The position numbers and the translations under genes are program-made. 19,460 bases of DNA from Desulfobacterales bacterium (GTDB lineage Bacteria; Desulfobacterota; Desulfobacteria; Desulfobacterales; JAUWMJ01). How positions within the stretch are numbered: the first letter of the stretch is position 1; each line of letters begins with the position of its first letter. Shown piece by piece: positions 1 through 8,089 of the stretch. Below the pieces are notes generated by a model, which saw only the letters and a list, made by a program, of their open reading frames with translations, had not been told where the DNA came from and ran no database searches. The stretch covers positions 1 through 19,460 of the forward strand of contig JAUWMJ010000010.1 in the NCBI GenBank assembly GCA_030613225.1, read 5' to 3'.

Positions 1-1176
1 TCGTTTATTCTGCTTTTCCGGCGCCATGGTGCTTTGGCATGGTGGAAACTCATCAAAGATCATCGATGGCCTGCACTTTTAGCCTTGCTTCCGGCCGTGA
101 TATTTTCCCAAACCTGGCTTTTTATTTATAATTCGGTTCACCGTGGAAGCTGGTTAGGTCCGGAAGGCACAGCGGGATTTGCTTATAACACCGATGGCCT
201 TTTCGGTGCTCTTGCAAACATGATTCGCTATTTTTTAGGAAGCGCTCATTTTACAATGCCGGTAGATATTATCTGTCAATGGATGGTCCATTTCAGTATT
301 GCAGGTATGTTTCAAAAGATTTACGATTTTTTAATTGCACCTCTTTTTGGAAATCTTGGAGCAGCAGTTCCTTTTAAAATAGCCTGGATACCTGGTGAGA
401 CTCTGTCATGGTTCGGTCCTTTCGGTTTTTTTCTGGCCATGCCCGCTGTTATTTATGCGTTGGTGCGCGGGCCGAGGCGACTTAAGGCGACTGCAATTGC
501 ACTTGTCGGCTATCTTATCCTGCTGGTGTTGATCCCTGCCTGGACTCCTGGAAATGTTCGATTTTTCAGCATCTTATATGCATGCGGAGGTTTTTGTATT
601 GCGTTTTTCCTCCCTCCGTGGCGATTTACCAAAAGAGGCAAGAAAGGATTGCAAATTGCAAGCGTCCTGCTCCTTGTTTATGCATGCTCCTGCAATATAA
701 TGAAGCCTGTAATCGGCATTAAGCCTGCACTAGATGGCATAAAAAATTTAGTTGTCGGCAAGTATTCGGATTCCGGTAAATTTTTCAATGACGCCGCAAA
801 AAAAAGCGTATGGATGAGCACTGACTGGGGGCGTGACCGGTTTGCACTGTCAAAAGATCTTTTTGGGGATGACAGGGTGGCTGAATGTGCCGGCCTAATT
901 GAAAGTGGATCGAGAGTCGGAGTCTGCTTTAAAAACCCTTCTTTAATATATCCCTTTATGCTGGCCTGTAAGAATGTTGATTTTGTACTGTTGCCTCCAA
1001 AAAAAGAAGGGGCTGAAAAGAAAATTGAGCTTTACAAGCCGGATTATCTTCTTTGCATTAATACTGACTTGCCATTTTCCCCTGCCGGATCTCGTTCATT
1101 AAAGATCTGGCAATCAGTCAAGGCGGATTCGACATTAAAAGGCGTTTTGATTCAGTTAAAAAGGGATTATTATTAA
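1..1176 (+). CDS. Membrane protein, 5' truncated; possible GT-C type glycosyltransferase
   Basis: The frame is open from base 1, so the true start lies upstream of the window; the TTG at 34 is not a credible start. The visible 391 residues begin with several hydrophobic stretches separated by short loops, consistent with a polytopic inner-membrane protein. Basic clusters such as GPRRLK and TKRGKKG lie between membrane segments. The last roughly 150 residues are soluble and charged, and end at TAA. The layout (membrane bundle plus a C-terminal soluble part) and motifs such as PAWTPGNVRFF resemble membrane glycosyltransferases of the dolichol-phosphate-mannose type. The N-terminal catalytic acidic motif that would prove this is not in the window. 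It converges on the YcaO gene with only 16 bases between stop codons. The membrane location is well supported; the enzymatic role is a guess. Confidence 0.6.
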   Translation, partial: SFILLFRRHGALAWWKLIKDHRWPALLALLPAVIFSQTWLFIYNSVHRGSWLGPEGTAGFAYNTDGLFGALANMIRYFLGSAHFTMPVDIICQWMVHFSIAGMFQKIYDFLIAPLFGNLGAAVPFKIAWIPGETLSWFGPFGFFLAMPAVIYALVRGPRRLKATAIALVGYLILLVLIPAWTPGNVRFFSILYACGGFCIAFFLPPWRFTKRGKKGLQIASVLLLVYACSCNIMKPVIGIKPALDGIKNLVVGKYSDSGKFFNDAAKKSVWMSTDWGRDRFALSKDLFGDDRVAECAGLIESGSRVGVCFKNPSLIYPFMLACKNVDFVLLPPKKEGAEKKIELYKPDYLLCINTDLPFSPAGSRSLKIWQSVKADSTLKGVLIQLKRDYY

Positions 1177-1192
1177 TTTTATAAGCCAATTT

Positions 1193-2506
1193 CTATGCGA
1201 AAAAACTCTGCATTATATTTTTAAATCTTGCTCCACGCCATGTGGAATCCGGTTTTGTTTCTTCAGATACGAGAATGTCTTGATTTAGGAAGGGTAAAAA
1301 GTCAGAAACCTGCGGGATAACAACTCTTACTACCGGAAAATCCAATATCGGATGAGTATAATTCATAATTATACAATCGGTATTGAACAGTTTGCATATT
1401 CTCTTAATTTCCTCAATTTCGCCTAAAACATCCTTGATTTTATTGTTGCTGTAGCCGTTGACTTCTCCATGCTCAAGAAACGAGATGTCTTTTGGGGAAA
1501 TTGAGCATTTCATCAACAGGTAAAAATTATTGACCCTGGATTTGTGGACAAGTGGTTTGTCCAACTGAGGCCGGGGAATCGAAAGAGTTTCCCGGCCCTG
1601 CATGCTTTCCGTAAAACACCGTGTAAGGCCCTCGTCCATGTTGAAAGATGCGCCTGGTATCAGTATTTTATGTTCCAGACGGCCGGGAGGCAGATTGTGG
1701 TTGGTAAACAGCACGCCTATGCAGGGCAAGAGACTGTCAAGAGAAAGATCCTTGATCATTATCTCAACATTCTTTTGATGATAGAATTTAATCATATCCC
1801 TTATGAGGGCATTATTTATAGAATCCGGACTAATTGTGGGAACTGTTTTTTCATGTTTAATTGTTTGTATTTGAGCATGACGCTCAAATATTTCACATGA
1901 AGCCTGGATCATCGCTTCTTCTATGGTATTGCCCGCCGCTATGCCGTTAGATGCATGAATAAACGTAACAAAATTGACCGGAACTTTTATTGTCTCTTCA
2001 CGGATTATTGAGAAGCCGTCAATCCAGTGTCCGGCCATTTGACTGTTTTTGATATTCTCAACATCTTTATCTGTCAGATGGCTTTCGTTGGCCAGCAGGT
2101 CTTCTATTCTTATATGGTTTCCCTGTAGATCATCCTGGTGGGCATTTACATATCCCTCCATCCATTCAAAATTAAGAAAACTGCTGGTTTTCTGATTGTA
2201 AAGGGCCGGGATGTTAAATCTCACTCGTTCTTCAAAGATCGGATAGAACAATCCTGCACTGAAGCGTTCTGCCAGTTCCGCATAGGCGCTTGCCTCTGCA
2301 AGTTCCGGTGTAATGCCTTTTCCATTACAGACTATCCGGATTGAATCAATCCAGATTGCCCCCCAATAGATATTGTCCGAGACTCTAAAGGCTGAGTATT
2401 GAACATCGAGGTCCAGTTTTTGAAACCCGTCTTTTATTTTGCGGATAGTATTGGACGGAATATCACACTTGCCATACTTATTTCTGACATAATTGGTAAA
2501 TTTCAT
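1193..2506 (-). CDS. YcaO-domain protein (ATP-dependent amide-activating family)
   Basis: A 437-residue protein of the YcaO superfamily. Known members use ATP to phosphorylate backbone amides, making azolines or thioamides in peptides and proteins, or they act on ribosomal protein S12 methylthiolation. Diagnostic segments are visible: GKGITPELAEASAYAELAER (62-81); SNGIAAGNTIEEAMIQASCE followed by IFER (186-209), which carries the acidic and Arg residues of the nucleotide/Mg site; GASFNMDEGLTRCFTE (285-300); and the C-terminal stretch around FPVVRVVIP. The protein ends in ..IMQSFFA and has no Pro-rich PxPxP tail, the feature of many azoline-forming members. The ATG is directly preceded by an in-frame TAA, so it is the first possible start, although no strong Shine-Dalgarno is seen. 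No partner (E1-like, flavin dehydrogenase, TfuA or precursor peptide) is encoded nearby, so its substrate cannot be assigned. Confidence 0.85.
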   Translation of the reverse strand: MKFTNYVRNKYGKCDIPSNTIRKIKDGFQKLDLDVQYSAFRVSDNIYWGAIWIDSIRIVCNGKGITPELAEASAYAELAERFSAGLFYPIFEERVRFNIPALYNQKTSSFLNFEWMEGYVNAHQDDLQGNHIRIEDLLANESHLTDKDVENIKNSQMAGHWIDGFSIIREETIKVPVNFVTFIHASNGIAAGNTIEEAMIQASCEIFERHAQIQTIKHEKTVPTISPDSINNALIRDMIKFYHQKNVEIMIKDLSLDSLLPCIGVLFTNHNLPPGRLEHKILIPGASFNMDEGLTRCFTESMQGRETLSIPRPQLDKPLVHKSRVNNFYLLMKCSISPKDISFLEHGEVNGYSNNKIKDVLGEIEEIKRICKLFNTDCIIMNYTHPILDFPVVRVVIPQVSDFLPFLNQDILVSEETKPDSTWRGARFKNIMQSFFA

Positions 2507-2516
2507 TTAAATTAAT

Positions 2517-3044
2517 CTAACCGTTCACAGGTTCAGGGTTCAACGTTCAGGGTTAAGATCAAAGAAGGCATTAAATACTAAAAAATTCCGGTTGAACGAG
2601 GTTATTTTCCAAAGTAATTGCCAATTTGACTTTAAATCTTGAATTAGGTCTGTTGAAAAAGACGTTTTCCTTGTAAATTCAGACCTCGTTATTAACCTTA
2701 CAAAAATGACCGGAGACCTTGCTATACCATGGAATCGCAAAATAATTTAACACCAGGTCGGTCTGGTTATAAGGTTCAAGGGTTCCCCATTCAAGGTTAA
2801 GTGTTTCGTACTTCTTCCTTACCTATTGATTCCATTGGGTTAATGTAATGGCGGACAACCTCTGAACCTTTGAACCGTGAACCTTTTAACCAAAATGCCC
2901 GGTTGGAAACTTAAGCTTTCTGTCCAAAATATTACAACATAATACGCTATAAGTTACGAGGTCTGAAATTACATGTTTCGAATGCAGTTTGGGAACGAAA
3001 ATGCAACCTTGAACCTATGAACCTTTGAACCCGTGAACTCTTAC
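2517..3044. repeat. Intergenic element E1 with iterated GTTCA-heptamer inverted ends
   Basis: This element fills almost the whole 541-base gap between the MBL hydrolase stop and the YcaO start. The left end reads CTAACCGTTCACAGGTTCA followed by further GGTTCAR-like heptamers. The reverse complement of the right end reads GTAAGAGTTCACGGGTTCA and continues with more such heptamers (15 of 19 outer bases match). A second pair of GGTTCA-type clusters lies inside: left-type about 2771-2800, right-type about 2862-2891. A further internal inverted pair contains TTCAGACCTCGT (around 2679-2690, and reversed around 2955-2966). No credible gene is present in the gap. It is probably non-coding, and its function is unknown. 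Confidence 0.7.
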
Positions 3045-3047
3045 AAA

Positions 3048-3683
3048 TTAATATATGCCCTTTTCTCCAACAAAAGGATTGTACTTTTTTTCCTGTCCTA
3101 TGGTAGTATTTCCCATATGACCGGGGTAAACCTTTACATCATCTCCGAGCACAAAAAGCTTGTTTTGTATATTGGACTTCAGTGTTTCAAAATTTCCGCC
3201 CGGCAGGTCGGTACGGCCTACTGAGCCGGCAAAGAGTGTATCGCCGACAAAAACATGCCCGTCGGTATATAAAGATATCCCTCCCTGTGAATGTCCGGGC
3301 GTGTAAATAACTTTCAATGTAATTTTCCCGAAGGAAACTGTGTCTCCATCTTCAAGAGTTCTGTCCGGCTTTGGTGAATTCTCAACTGAAAAGCCCCAGG
3401 CAGACCCATGAGATGAGATCTCGTCAAGCATATGTGCGTCAAGGGGATGTATCAGGATCTGGGCATCTGTTGCATCTTTCAGCCTCTTGTTTCCGCCGAC
3501 ATGATCAAAATGGCCATGCGTATTAATAATATATTTTAATTTCAGGCTTGATTCCGCCAGGGACATAAGAATTCTATCTACTTCGTCTCCAGGATCTATA
3601 ACTGCGGCCTCTAAAGTTTCTTCACATCCCAAAATAAAACAATTTGCCTGAATCGGTCCTACTGTCAATGATTTGATTATCAA
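3048..3683 (-). CDS. MBL-fold metallo-hydrolase, glyoxalase II-like
   Basis: A 211-residue metallo-beta-lactamase-fold hydrolase close to the small glyoxalase II-like (YcbL-type) branch. The binuclear metal site is complete: THGHFDH at 55-61 (His56, His58, Asp60, His61), His131 in YTPGHSQGG, Asp148 in VFVGDTLF, and His189 in VYPGHMG. The segment GRTDLPGG (156-163) and the C-terminal TTIGQEKKYNPF are typical of this branch. Many relatives hydrolyse S-lactoylglutathione or other thioesters, but the real substrate cannot be read from sequence. The start is TTG at 3681-3683, supported by GGGAGG six bases upstream. No in-frame ATG sits as well relative to that site. Intergenic elements on both sides separate it from nusB and YcaO, so it may be a single-gene unit. 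Confidence 0.9.
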   Translation of the reverse strand: MIIKSLTVGPIQANCFILGCEETLEAAVIDPGDEVDRILMSLAESSLKLKYIINTHGHFDHVGGNKRLKDATDAQILIHPLDAHMLDEISSHGSAWGFSVENSPKPDRTLEDGDTVSFGKITLKVIYTPGHSQGGISLYTDGHVFVGDTLFAGSVGRTDLPGGNFETLKSNIQNKLFVLGDDVKVYPGHMGNTTIGQEKKYNPFVGEKGIY

Positions 3684-3697
3684 AATATCCTCCCACG

Positions 3698-3790
3698 TTA
3701 TTTTTTAGTGTTTTCCCTTGCCCACCTGCGTTCATATTTGTCTATGGTTTGGTCCGTGAAGCCTTTTAAGAACCTGTATCTACTTGATAT
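3698..3790 (-). pseudogene. Possible 3' remnant of an unknown gene
   Basis: Immediately upstream of the MBL hydrolase a minus-strand frame reads about 30 residues and then stops at TAA (3698-3700), 14 bases before the TTG start. Part of it reads SSRYRFLKGFTDQTIDKYER, followed by WARENTKK. The composition (aromatic, charged, amphipathic) looks like a genuine protein C-terminus. The frame has no start codon and is closed upstream by a TAA inside the E2 repeat end, as if the repeat had replaced the rest of the gene. The fragment is short, so chance is a real alternative. I do not recognise the family. Confidence 0.3.
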
Positions 3791-3791
3791 C

Positions 3792-4055
3792 GTAAGCGTT
3801 TACAGGTTTACCCGCCTTTGGCGGCGCCGTAGGCGACCAGGGTTCAAAGTTCACTGTTCAAGGTTATCTTTCTTTCGTTGAACCCAGAATATGCGTCCTG
3901 AAACTCAACATTCGTCATGTATTATTGAACCGATGCCACGTAGAGTTCACCTTGCACTTCGGCGCAAGACCGTTCAGAAGTCTCGAATCAACTGTTCAGA
4001 TTTGCGATAAACCTACAACCCCTGAACCTTGAACTCTGAACCCGTGAACGGTTAC
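3792..4055. repeat. Intergenic element E2 with iterated GTTCA-heptamer inverted ends
   Basis: This element occupies most of the 368-base gap between nusB and the MBL hydrolase. The left end is GTAAGCGTTTACAGGTTTA; the reverse complement of the right end is GTAACCGTTCACGGGTTCA (15 of 19 match). The right arm continues with GGTTCA-type units, and the left arm continues after a 38-base insert-like segment (3803-3840) as GGTTCAA-AGTTCAC-TGTTCAA. The TAA stop of nusB (4052-4054) is part of the terminal GTAAC of the element. The core contains a CTTGC/GCAAG hairpin with a TTCGG-containing loop around 3952-3969. Nothing coding is convincing here apart from the fragment at 3698-3790. Confidence 0.7.
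3803..3840. repeat. 38-base GC-rich segment, copy 1 (twin at 15892-15929)
   Basis: This segment is nearly identical (36 of 38 bases) to 15892-15929, 12 kb away. It contains two small tandem hairpins, CCGCC-TTT-GGCGG and CGCC-GTA-GGCG. It lies in the same place in both host elements, between the outermost inverted end and the iterated GTTCA units. Confidence 0.85.
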
Positions 4056-4495
4056 TTTATATCTTCATCTATCTCGATTCGAAAATCCTCTTTTTCATGT
4101 GCTATGCGAATACTGTCAATAATTCCGTTTATAAAAGCACCGGATTCTTCCGTACCGAATTTTTTTCCTATATCGATCGCCTCGTTTATGGATACCTTTG
4201 AAGGAATATCACTACAGAAAATAATTTCATACGCCGCAATCCTCATGATGTTCCTGTCTACCGGAGACATACGGCTTATTCTCCAGTTTTTGGAAAACCG
4301 TTCAATTATCGAGTCGAGTTTCGGAAGAGCGCTTATAACTCCTTTAACCAGTTCTAAAAAAAAAGGACGCGTCCTGTCAGGCGGGTTGAAACAATCACAA
4401 AACCGTTCCACCATTTCGTTAGAGATATTCCTGTTTACATCCATAAAAAAAAGAGCTTGCATGGCAAGTTCTCTTGACCGGCGTCTATTTCCCAT
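4052..4495 (-). CDS. nusB: Transcription antitermination factor NusB
   Basis: A 147-residue NusB. With NusE (S10) it binds boxA RNA in rRNA leaders and supports antitermination. Family features are visible: the basic N-terminus followed by SRELAMQALF (7-16), the central MSPVDRNIMRIAAYEI, and the C-terminal VSINEAIDIGKKFGTEESG with FINGIID. Length is normal. It follows ribH with two bases between stop and start, the usual ribH-nusB coupling, so it is translated as the last gene of the riboflavin operon. Its stop codon lies inside the terminal inverted repeat of element E2, which may therefore provide or replace the operon terminator. Confidence 0.97.
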   Translation of the reverse strand: MGNRRRSRELAMQALFFMDVNRNISNEMVERFCDCFNPPDRTRPFFLELVKGVISALPKLDSIIERFSKNWRISRMSPVDRNIMRIAAYEIIFCSDIPSKVSINEAIDIGKKFGTEESGAFINGIIDSIRIAHEKEDFRIEIDEDIK

Positions 4496-4497
4496 GA

Positions 4498-4971
4498 TTA
4501 CGCTTGTTCTATAACTTCAACCAGGTTTGCCATTTCCAGAGCAGACATCGCTGAACTCCAGCCTTTATTTCCTGCTTTTGCCCCGGCGCGTTCAATAGCC
4601 TGCTCAATGGTATCTGTGGTTATTATTCCAAAAATTACCGGAATTTCGGATTCTATGCTGACAGTAGCAATCCCCTTTGACACTTCGGCACTCACGTATT
4701 CAAAATGCGGTGTTGCACCGCGAATAACTGCGCCAAGACAGATGACAGCGTCATATTTAATCTTTTTTACCAGTTTTTTAGCAACAAGCGGTATTTCAAA
4801 GGCCCCTGGAACCTTTACTATATCTATGTCTTCATCTTTGACACCGCTTCGAAGCAGAGCATCAAGAGCTCCGCCCACAAGCCTGTCTGTAATAAAATCG
4901 TTAAACCGGCTTACAACAAGGGCAAATTTCCTGCCTTCTCCAAGAAGTCGGCCTTCCATAATGTTTGGCAT
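4498..4971 (-). CDS. ribH: 6,7-dimethyl-8-ribityllumazine synthase
   Basis: A 157-residue lumazine synthase. It condenses 5-amino-6-ribitylaminouracil with 3,4-dihydroxy-2-butanone 4-phosphate, the penultimate step of riboflavin synthesis. Recognisable stretches are [15 protein letters not shown] (17-31), [14 protein letters not shown] (54-67), and [20 protein letters not shown] (79-98), with the catalytic His at 89. [14 protein letters not shown] is near the C-terminus. Length fits the family, whose members assemble as pentamers or 60-mer capsids. The ATG is preceded by GGGAGGAGAA at good spacing. It lies 77 bases after ribBA and two bases before nusB. Confidence 0.97.
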   Translation of the reverse strand: MPNIMEGRLLGEGRKFALVVSRFNDFITDRLVGGALDALLRSGVKDEDIDIVKVPGAFEIPLVAKKLVKKIKYDAVICLGAVIRGATPHFEYVSAEVSKGIATVSIESEIPVIFGIITTDTIEQAIERAGAKAGNKGWSSAMSALEMANLVEVIEQA

Positions 4972-5048
4972 TTATTCTCCTCCCATCAATTATTTTATGA
5001 GTAATAACTCAAGTTTCACTCCTTCAATACGAATCAACTCTTCAAAAA

Positions 5049-6263
5049 TTATGGCATCGCATCAATATTTAACAAATGCCCCATCTTAAGCTTTTTGCAC
5101 TCAAGGTAACCTTTATTGTATTTATTCGGCTTTATTTCTATCGGAACCTGCTCGACAATACTGAGTCCATACCCCTGAAGGCCGATCATTTTTTTTGGGT
5201 TATTGGTTATGAGTTTCATCTTTCTAACTCCGAGGTCAACCAGTACCTGGGCGCCAATACCATAATTCCTTAAATCCGCTTTAAATCCAAGTTTTTCGTT
5301 TGCCTCAACAGTATCCAGTCCCTCATCCTGTAGTACATAGGCTTTTAATTTGTTAACAAGACCGATGCCCCTGCCTTCCTGCCTTATGTAAAGAAGGACT
5401 CCTGCTCCTTCCTTGTCCATCATTTCCATTGCCTTGTGCAGCTGATCACCACAGTCGCATCTTAGAGATCCGAAGATATCTCCGGTCAGGCATTCTGAGT
5501 GAACCCTAACAAGAATCGGTTTTTCAGGATCGATTTCACCCTTGACCAGGGCAATATTCTGTATATCCTCCATATCATTTTCATACACAACAACTTTGAA
5601 TTTTCCGGCATGGCCCGTAGGAATAACTGTTTCTACTTCTCTGTGAACAAAAGATTCTGTTCGCATGCGATATTCAATGAGATCTGCGATTGTACATATT
5701 CCGAGACCATGTTCTTTACTGACTTTTTCTAAAGACGGCATTCGAGCCATCGTACCATCATCATTCATAATTTCACAAATAACGCCTGCGGGCTTTAATC
5801 CGGCAAGTCTCGCAAGATCCACAGAACCTTCGGTCTGACCGGATCGTACCATAACCCCGCCTTCTCTTGCCCGTAATGGAAATACATGTCCCGGCCTGAC
5901 AAGGTCGGTTGGCTTGGCGTTATCATTAATTGCGGTGTGGATTGTTGTGGCACGATCTGCAGCGGATATTCCGGTGGTTACGCCGCATCTGGCCTCGATG
6001 GAAATAGTGAACCCTGTCTGAAACTGGGATGTGTTGTTATCAACCATCATCGGCAAATTAAGGGAATCGAGCTTTTCTCCTGTCATTGAAAGGCATATCA
6101 ACCCACGTCCGTATTTAGCCATAAAATTTATGGCTTCAGGCGTAACCGCTTCAGCAGCCATTGTAAGGTCCCCTTCGTTTTCACGGTCTTCATCATCCAC
6201 AAGAATGACCATACGACCGGCTCGGATATCCTTAATGGCGTCTTCTATTGCAATAATGGACAT
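5049..6263 (-). CDS. ribBA: Bifunctional DHBP synthase / GTP cyclohydrolase II
   Basis: A 404-residue fusion supplying both precursors of the riboflavin pathway. The N-terminal half (about 1-200) is 3,4-dihydroxy-2-butanone 4-phosphate synthase, with DDEDRENEGDL (23-33) and the RPGHVFPLRAREGGV region (123-137). The C-terminal half (about 205-404) is GTP cyclohydrolase II. It has the zinc cysteines in HSECLTGDIFGSLRCDCGDQ (Cys258, Cys269, Cys271), RQEGRGIGL (294-302), and LRNYGIGAQVL (331-341). All key residues of both halves are present, so both activities are expected. The ATG is preceded by CAGGAGAT. The 55-base gap to ribE carries a copy of a dispersed TTTACGAAACCATCAA motif. Confidence 0.97.
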   Translation of the reverse strand: MSIIAIEDAIKDIRAGRMVILVDDEDRENEGDLTMAAEAVTPEAINFMAKYGRGLICLSMTGEKLDSLNLPMMVDNNTSQFQTGFTISIEARCGVTTGISAADRATTIHTAINDNAKPTDLVRPGHVFPLRAREGGVMVRSGQTEGSVDLARLAGLKPAGVICEIMNDDGTMARMPSLEKVSKEHGLGICTIADLIEYRMRTESFVHREVETVIPTGHAGKFKVVVYENDMEDIQNIALVKGEIDPEKPILVRVHSECLTGDIFGSLRCDCGDQLHKAMEMMDKEGAGVLLYIRQEGRGIGLVNKLKAYVLQDEGLDTVEANEKLGFKADLRNYGIGAQVLVDLGVRKMKLITNNPKKMIGLQGYGLSIVEQVPIEIKPNKYNKGYLECKKLKMGHLLNIDAMP

Positions 6264-6296
6264 TTATTTATCTCCTGAATATTTTGTAAAGAGTTG

Positions 6297-6319
6297 TTTT
6301 TTACGAAACCATCAATATT
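6297..6319 (+). repeat. Dispersed TTTTTTACGAAACCATCAAT motif between ribBA and ribE
   Basis: This motif is shared almost exactly with 11317-11335 and related to the inverted ends at 10560-10579 and 10694-10713. Here only one clear arm is present, with a degraded partner (GAATATTTTGTAAAG) just upstream. It occupies the short ribBA-ribE gap, so it lies inside the riboflavin operon without separating the genes by much. Confidence 0.6.
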
Positions 6320-6984
6320 TAAAGAAAACCGGCTTTAGCAAGAAACTGCATGTCAACGGATGCTTTTCCGGCTTCTTTTTTATTTTCACCTGACTGCGTT
6401 TGTGTAACAAAGCGTTCAACATATTTTCCGATCATGTCTGTTTCAACATTAACCGAATCCGATATTTTTTTAAAGCCAAGAGTAGTCAGCTTTGCCGTAT
6501 GCGGAATAATGCTCACCTGAAAGCTTTCATGATCGCATTCATTAACAGTCAGGCTGATACCGTCCACGGCAACAGAGCCTTTTTTTATTAAATAATACGC
6601 AACCGACTCCGGTATATTAAAAGTAATAATGATTGCATTTTCTTCAGTCTTTCTGCTTTTTATTGTTCCTATACCGTCGATATGCCCTGAAACAAGATGC
6701 CCGTCTATTCTGTCGGAAATGCGCAAGGCTCTTTCAAGGTTTACACGGTCTCCGATTCTTGCCTTGCCCAGGGTTGTCTTTGCAACAGTTTCAGGGGAAA
6801 CATCCACTTCAAAGCGTCTTCCGCTGAAAGATACTACGGTCAGGCATGCACCATTTACTGCTATGCTGTCGCCAATTTTTGTATTATCAAGCTCGTAATC
6901 GGCATTTATAGCCATACGTCTGCTATGACCGGACGGCTTTATTCCTGAAATGGTTCCAGGACCTTCTATAATCCCTGTGAACAT
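6319..6984 (-). CDS. ribE: Riboflavin synthase, alpha subunit
   Basis: A 221-residue riboflavin synthase. It dismutates two molecules of 6,7-dimethyl-8-ribityllumazine to riboflavin. It begins with the signature MFTGIIEG and shows the internal duplication of the family: VNGACLTV (43-50) in the first lumazine-binding domain and VDGISLTVNE (140-149) in the second. GHLVSGHIDGIG (95-106) is also present. The length (family about 200-220) is normal, with a slightly long polar C-terminus. Its ATG lies 19 bases inside the end of ribD in another frame, so translation is probably coupled. Confidence 0.96.
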   Translation of the reverse strand: MFTGIIEGPGTISGIKPSGHSRRMAINADYELDNTKIGDSIAVNGACLTVVSFSGRRFEVDVSPETVAKTTLGKARIGDRVNLERALRISDRIDGHLVSGHIDGIGTIKSRKTEENAIIITFNIPESVAYYLIKKGSVAVDGISLTVNECDHESFQVSIIPHTAKLTTLGFKKISDSVNVETDMIGKYVERFVTQTQSGENKKEAGKASVDMQFLAKAGFL

Positions 6985-8078
6985 GTATCAATATACCCTT
7001 CGATCATGACATCATCGCCGAATCTCCGGACATTGATATCTTTTAACGGAATTGATTCACTCATTAACTCCGGGCCGGCTCCAGCGCATATTGGAACACC
7101 ATCATCTCCGCCCAGGATCCTGGGAGCGTAAAAAAAGATAACTTTATCAACAATCCGGGCTGCAAGGGATGAAGCAATTACACGGCTTCCGCCTTCAATA
7201 AGAAGACTTGTAATACCTAAACCCCCAAGACTCTCAATCAGAATATCAAGATCGATAAGTCCGTCTTTAACACAAACTTCAAGAATCCGAACGCCTTTTT
7301 TTTCTATTGCCGCCTTTCTGTCCTTTGAAGCAGATGCTCCGGTTGCAATGATTGTATCAGAATCGGAATCAAGGTGCAATATCCGGGCATCTTCGGAAAT
7401 TGAAAGATGCGTATCAAGGATGATTCTTATCGGGTCTGAGCCCTTCATGCCTTCTAAACGTGTTGTTAATCTCGGATTGTCCTTTTTGACGGTATCGATC
7501 CCCACCATGATTGCATCGGCAGCGTGCCTGAGCCTGTGAACAAAGGTCCTGGATTCCTCACCGGATACCCATCTGGAATCCCCCGTTCTTGTTGCAATTC
7601 TTCCGTCCAGTGTTGCGGCACATTTTATAATAACGAAGGGGCGTTTCGTTTGGACGTATTTTATAAATGATTCATTCAGTCTTTTGGCCCTGTCTTCATA
7701 AAGACCCGAGGAGATATCAATCCCTTGTTTTTTTAAATAATCGATACCGCTCCCTTTTACATCGGGGTTGGGATCTTTCATGGCTACTACGACTCTGCTG
7801 ATACCTGCATCATTGATTTTTTCAGTGCAGGGAGGTGTCCGTCCATGATGAGTACAGGGTTCAAGAGTTACATAGAGAGTTGCTCCTTTTGCCAAATTTC
7901 CGGCATCCTTGATTGCATTAACTTCTGCATGAGCCTTCCCAAGAGCTTCATGATATCCCGATCCAACAACAATGCCGTCTTTAACGACTACAGCGCCGAC
8001 CACAGGATTCGGTGAAGTAAAGCCCCGGCCCTTTACCGCAAGGTCTAAGGCCATTTTCATGAATGCTTTATCATCCAT
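6966..8078 (-). CDS. ribD: Bifunctional riboflavin deaminase / reductase RibD
   Basis: A 370-residue two-domain enzyme performing steps two and three of the pathway from the GTP cyclohydrolase II product. The N-terminal deaminase (about 1-145) has the zinc site HAEVNA (His50, Glu52) and PCTHHGRTPPC (Cys75 and Cys84 in the 74-84 segment). The C-terminal reductase (about 147-370) starts with RPFVIIKCAATLDGRIA and includes the GDSRWVSGEE loop and the glycine-rich LLIEGGSRV segment. Length is typical. It is the first gene of the ribD-ribE-ribBA-ribH-nusB set. The Shine-Dalgarno is weak, and repeat element E3 ends about 12 bases before the ATG. I see no FMN riboswitch upstream. Confidence 0.96.
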   Translation of the reverse strand: MDDKAFMKMALDLAVKGRGFTSPNPVVGAVVVKDGIVVGSGYHEALGKAHAEVNAIKDAGNLAKGATLYVTLEPCTHHGRTPPCTEKINDAGISRVVVAMKDPNPDVKGSGIDYLKKQGIDISSGLYEDRAKRLNESFIKYVQTKRPFVIIKCAATLDGRIATRTGDSRWVSGEESRTFVHRLRHAADAIMVGIDTVKKDNPRLTTRLEGMKGSDPIRIILDTHLSISEDARILHLDSDSDTIIATGASASKDRKAAIEKKGVRILEVCVKDGLIDLDILIESLGGLGITSLLIEGGSRVIASSLAARIVDKVIFFYAPRILGGDDGVPICAGAGPELMSESIPLKDINVRRFGDDVMIEGYIDTCSQGL

Positions 8079-8089
8079 TATATTTACTG

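Noticed and set aside
1544..1900. 118-codon plus-strand frame opposite the YcaO gene
   Set aside because: Antisense to a gene with clear family motifs; no domain of its own.
2540..2740. 66-codon minus-strand open frame inside element E1
   Set aside because: It lies wholly within repeat sequence and is likely a chance frame of the kind dispersed repeats often produce; no ribosome site or domain.
3792..4055. CRISPR array or integron attC sites in the GTTCA-rich gaps
   Set aside because: Units are 7 bases, contiguous and degenerate, without spacers of constant length, and no cas or integrase gene is near; the inverted arms do not show the attC core-site layout.
4029..5089. Plus-strand open frames opposite nusB, ribH and the ribBA end
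   Set aside because: They are antisense shadows of strongly supported minus-strand genes, with serine- and isoleucine-rich composition typical of reversed coding DNA.
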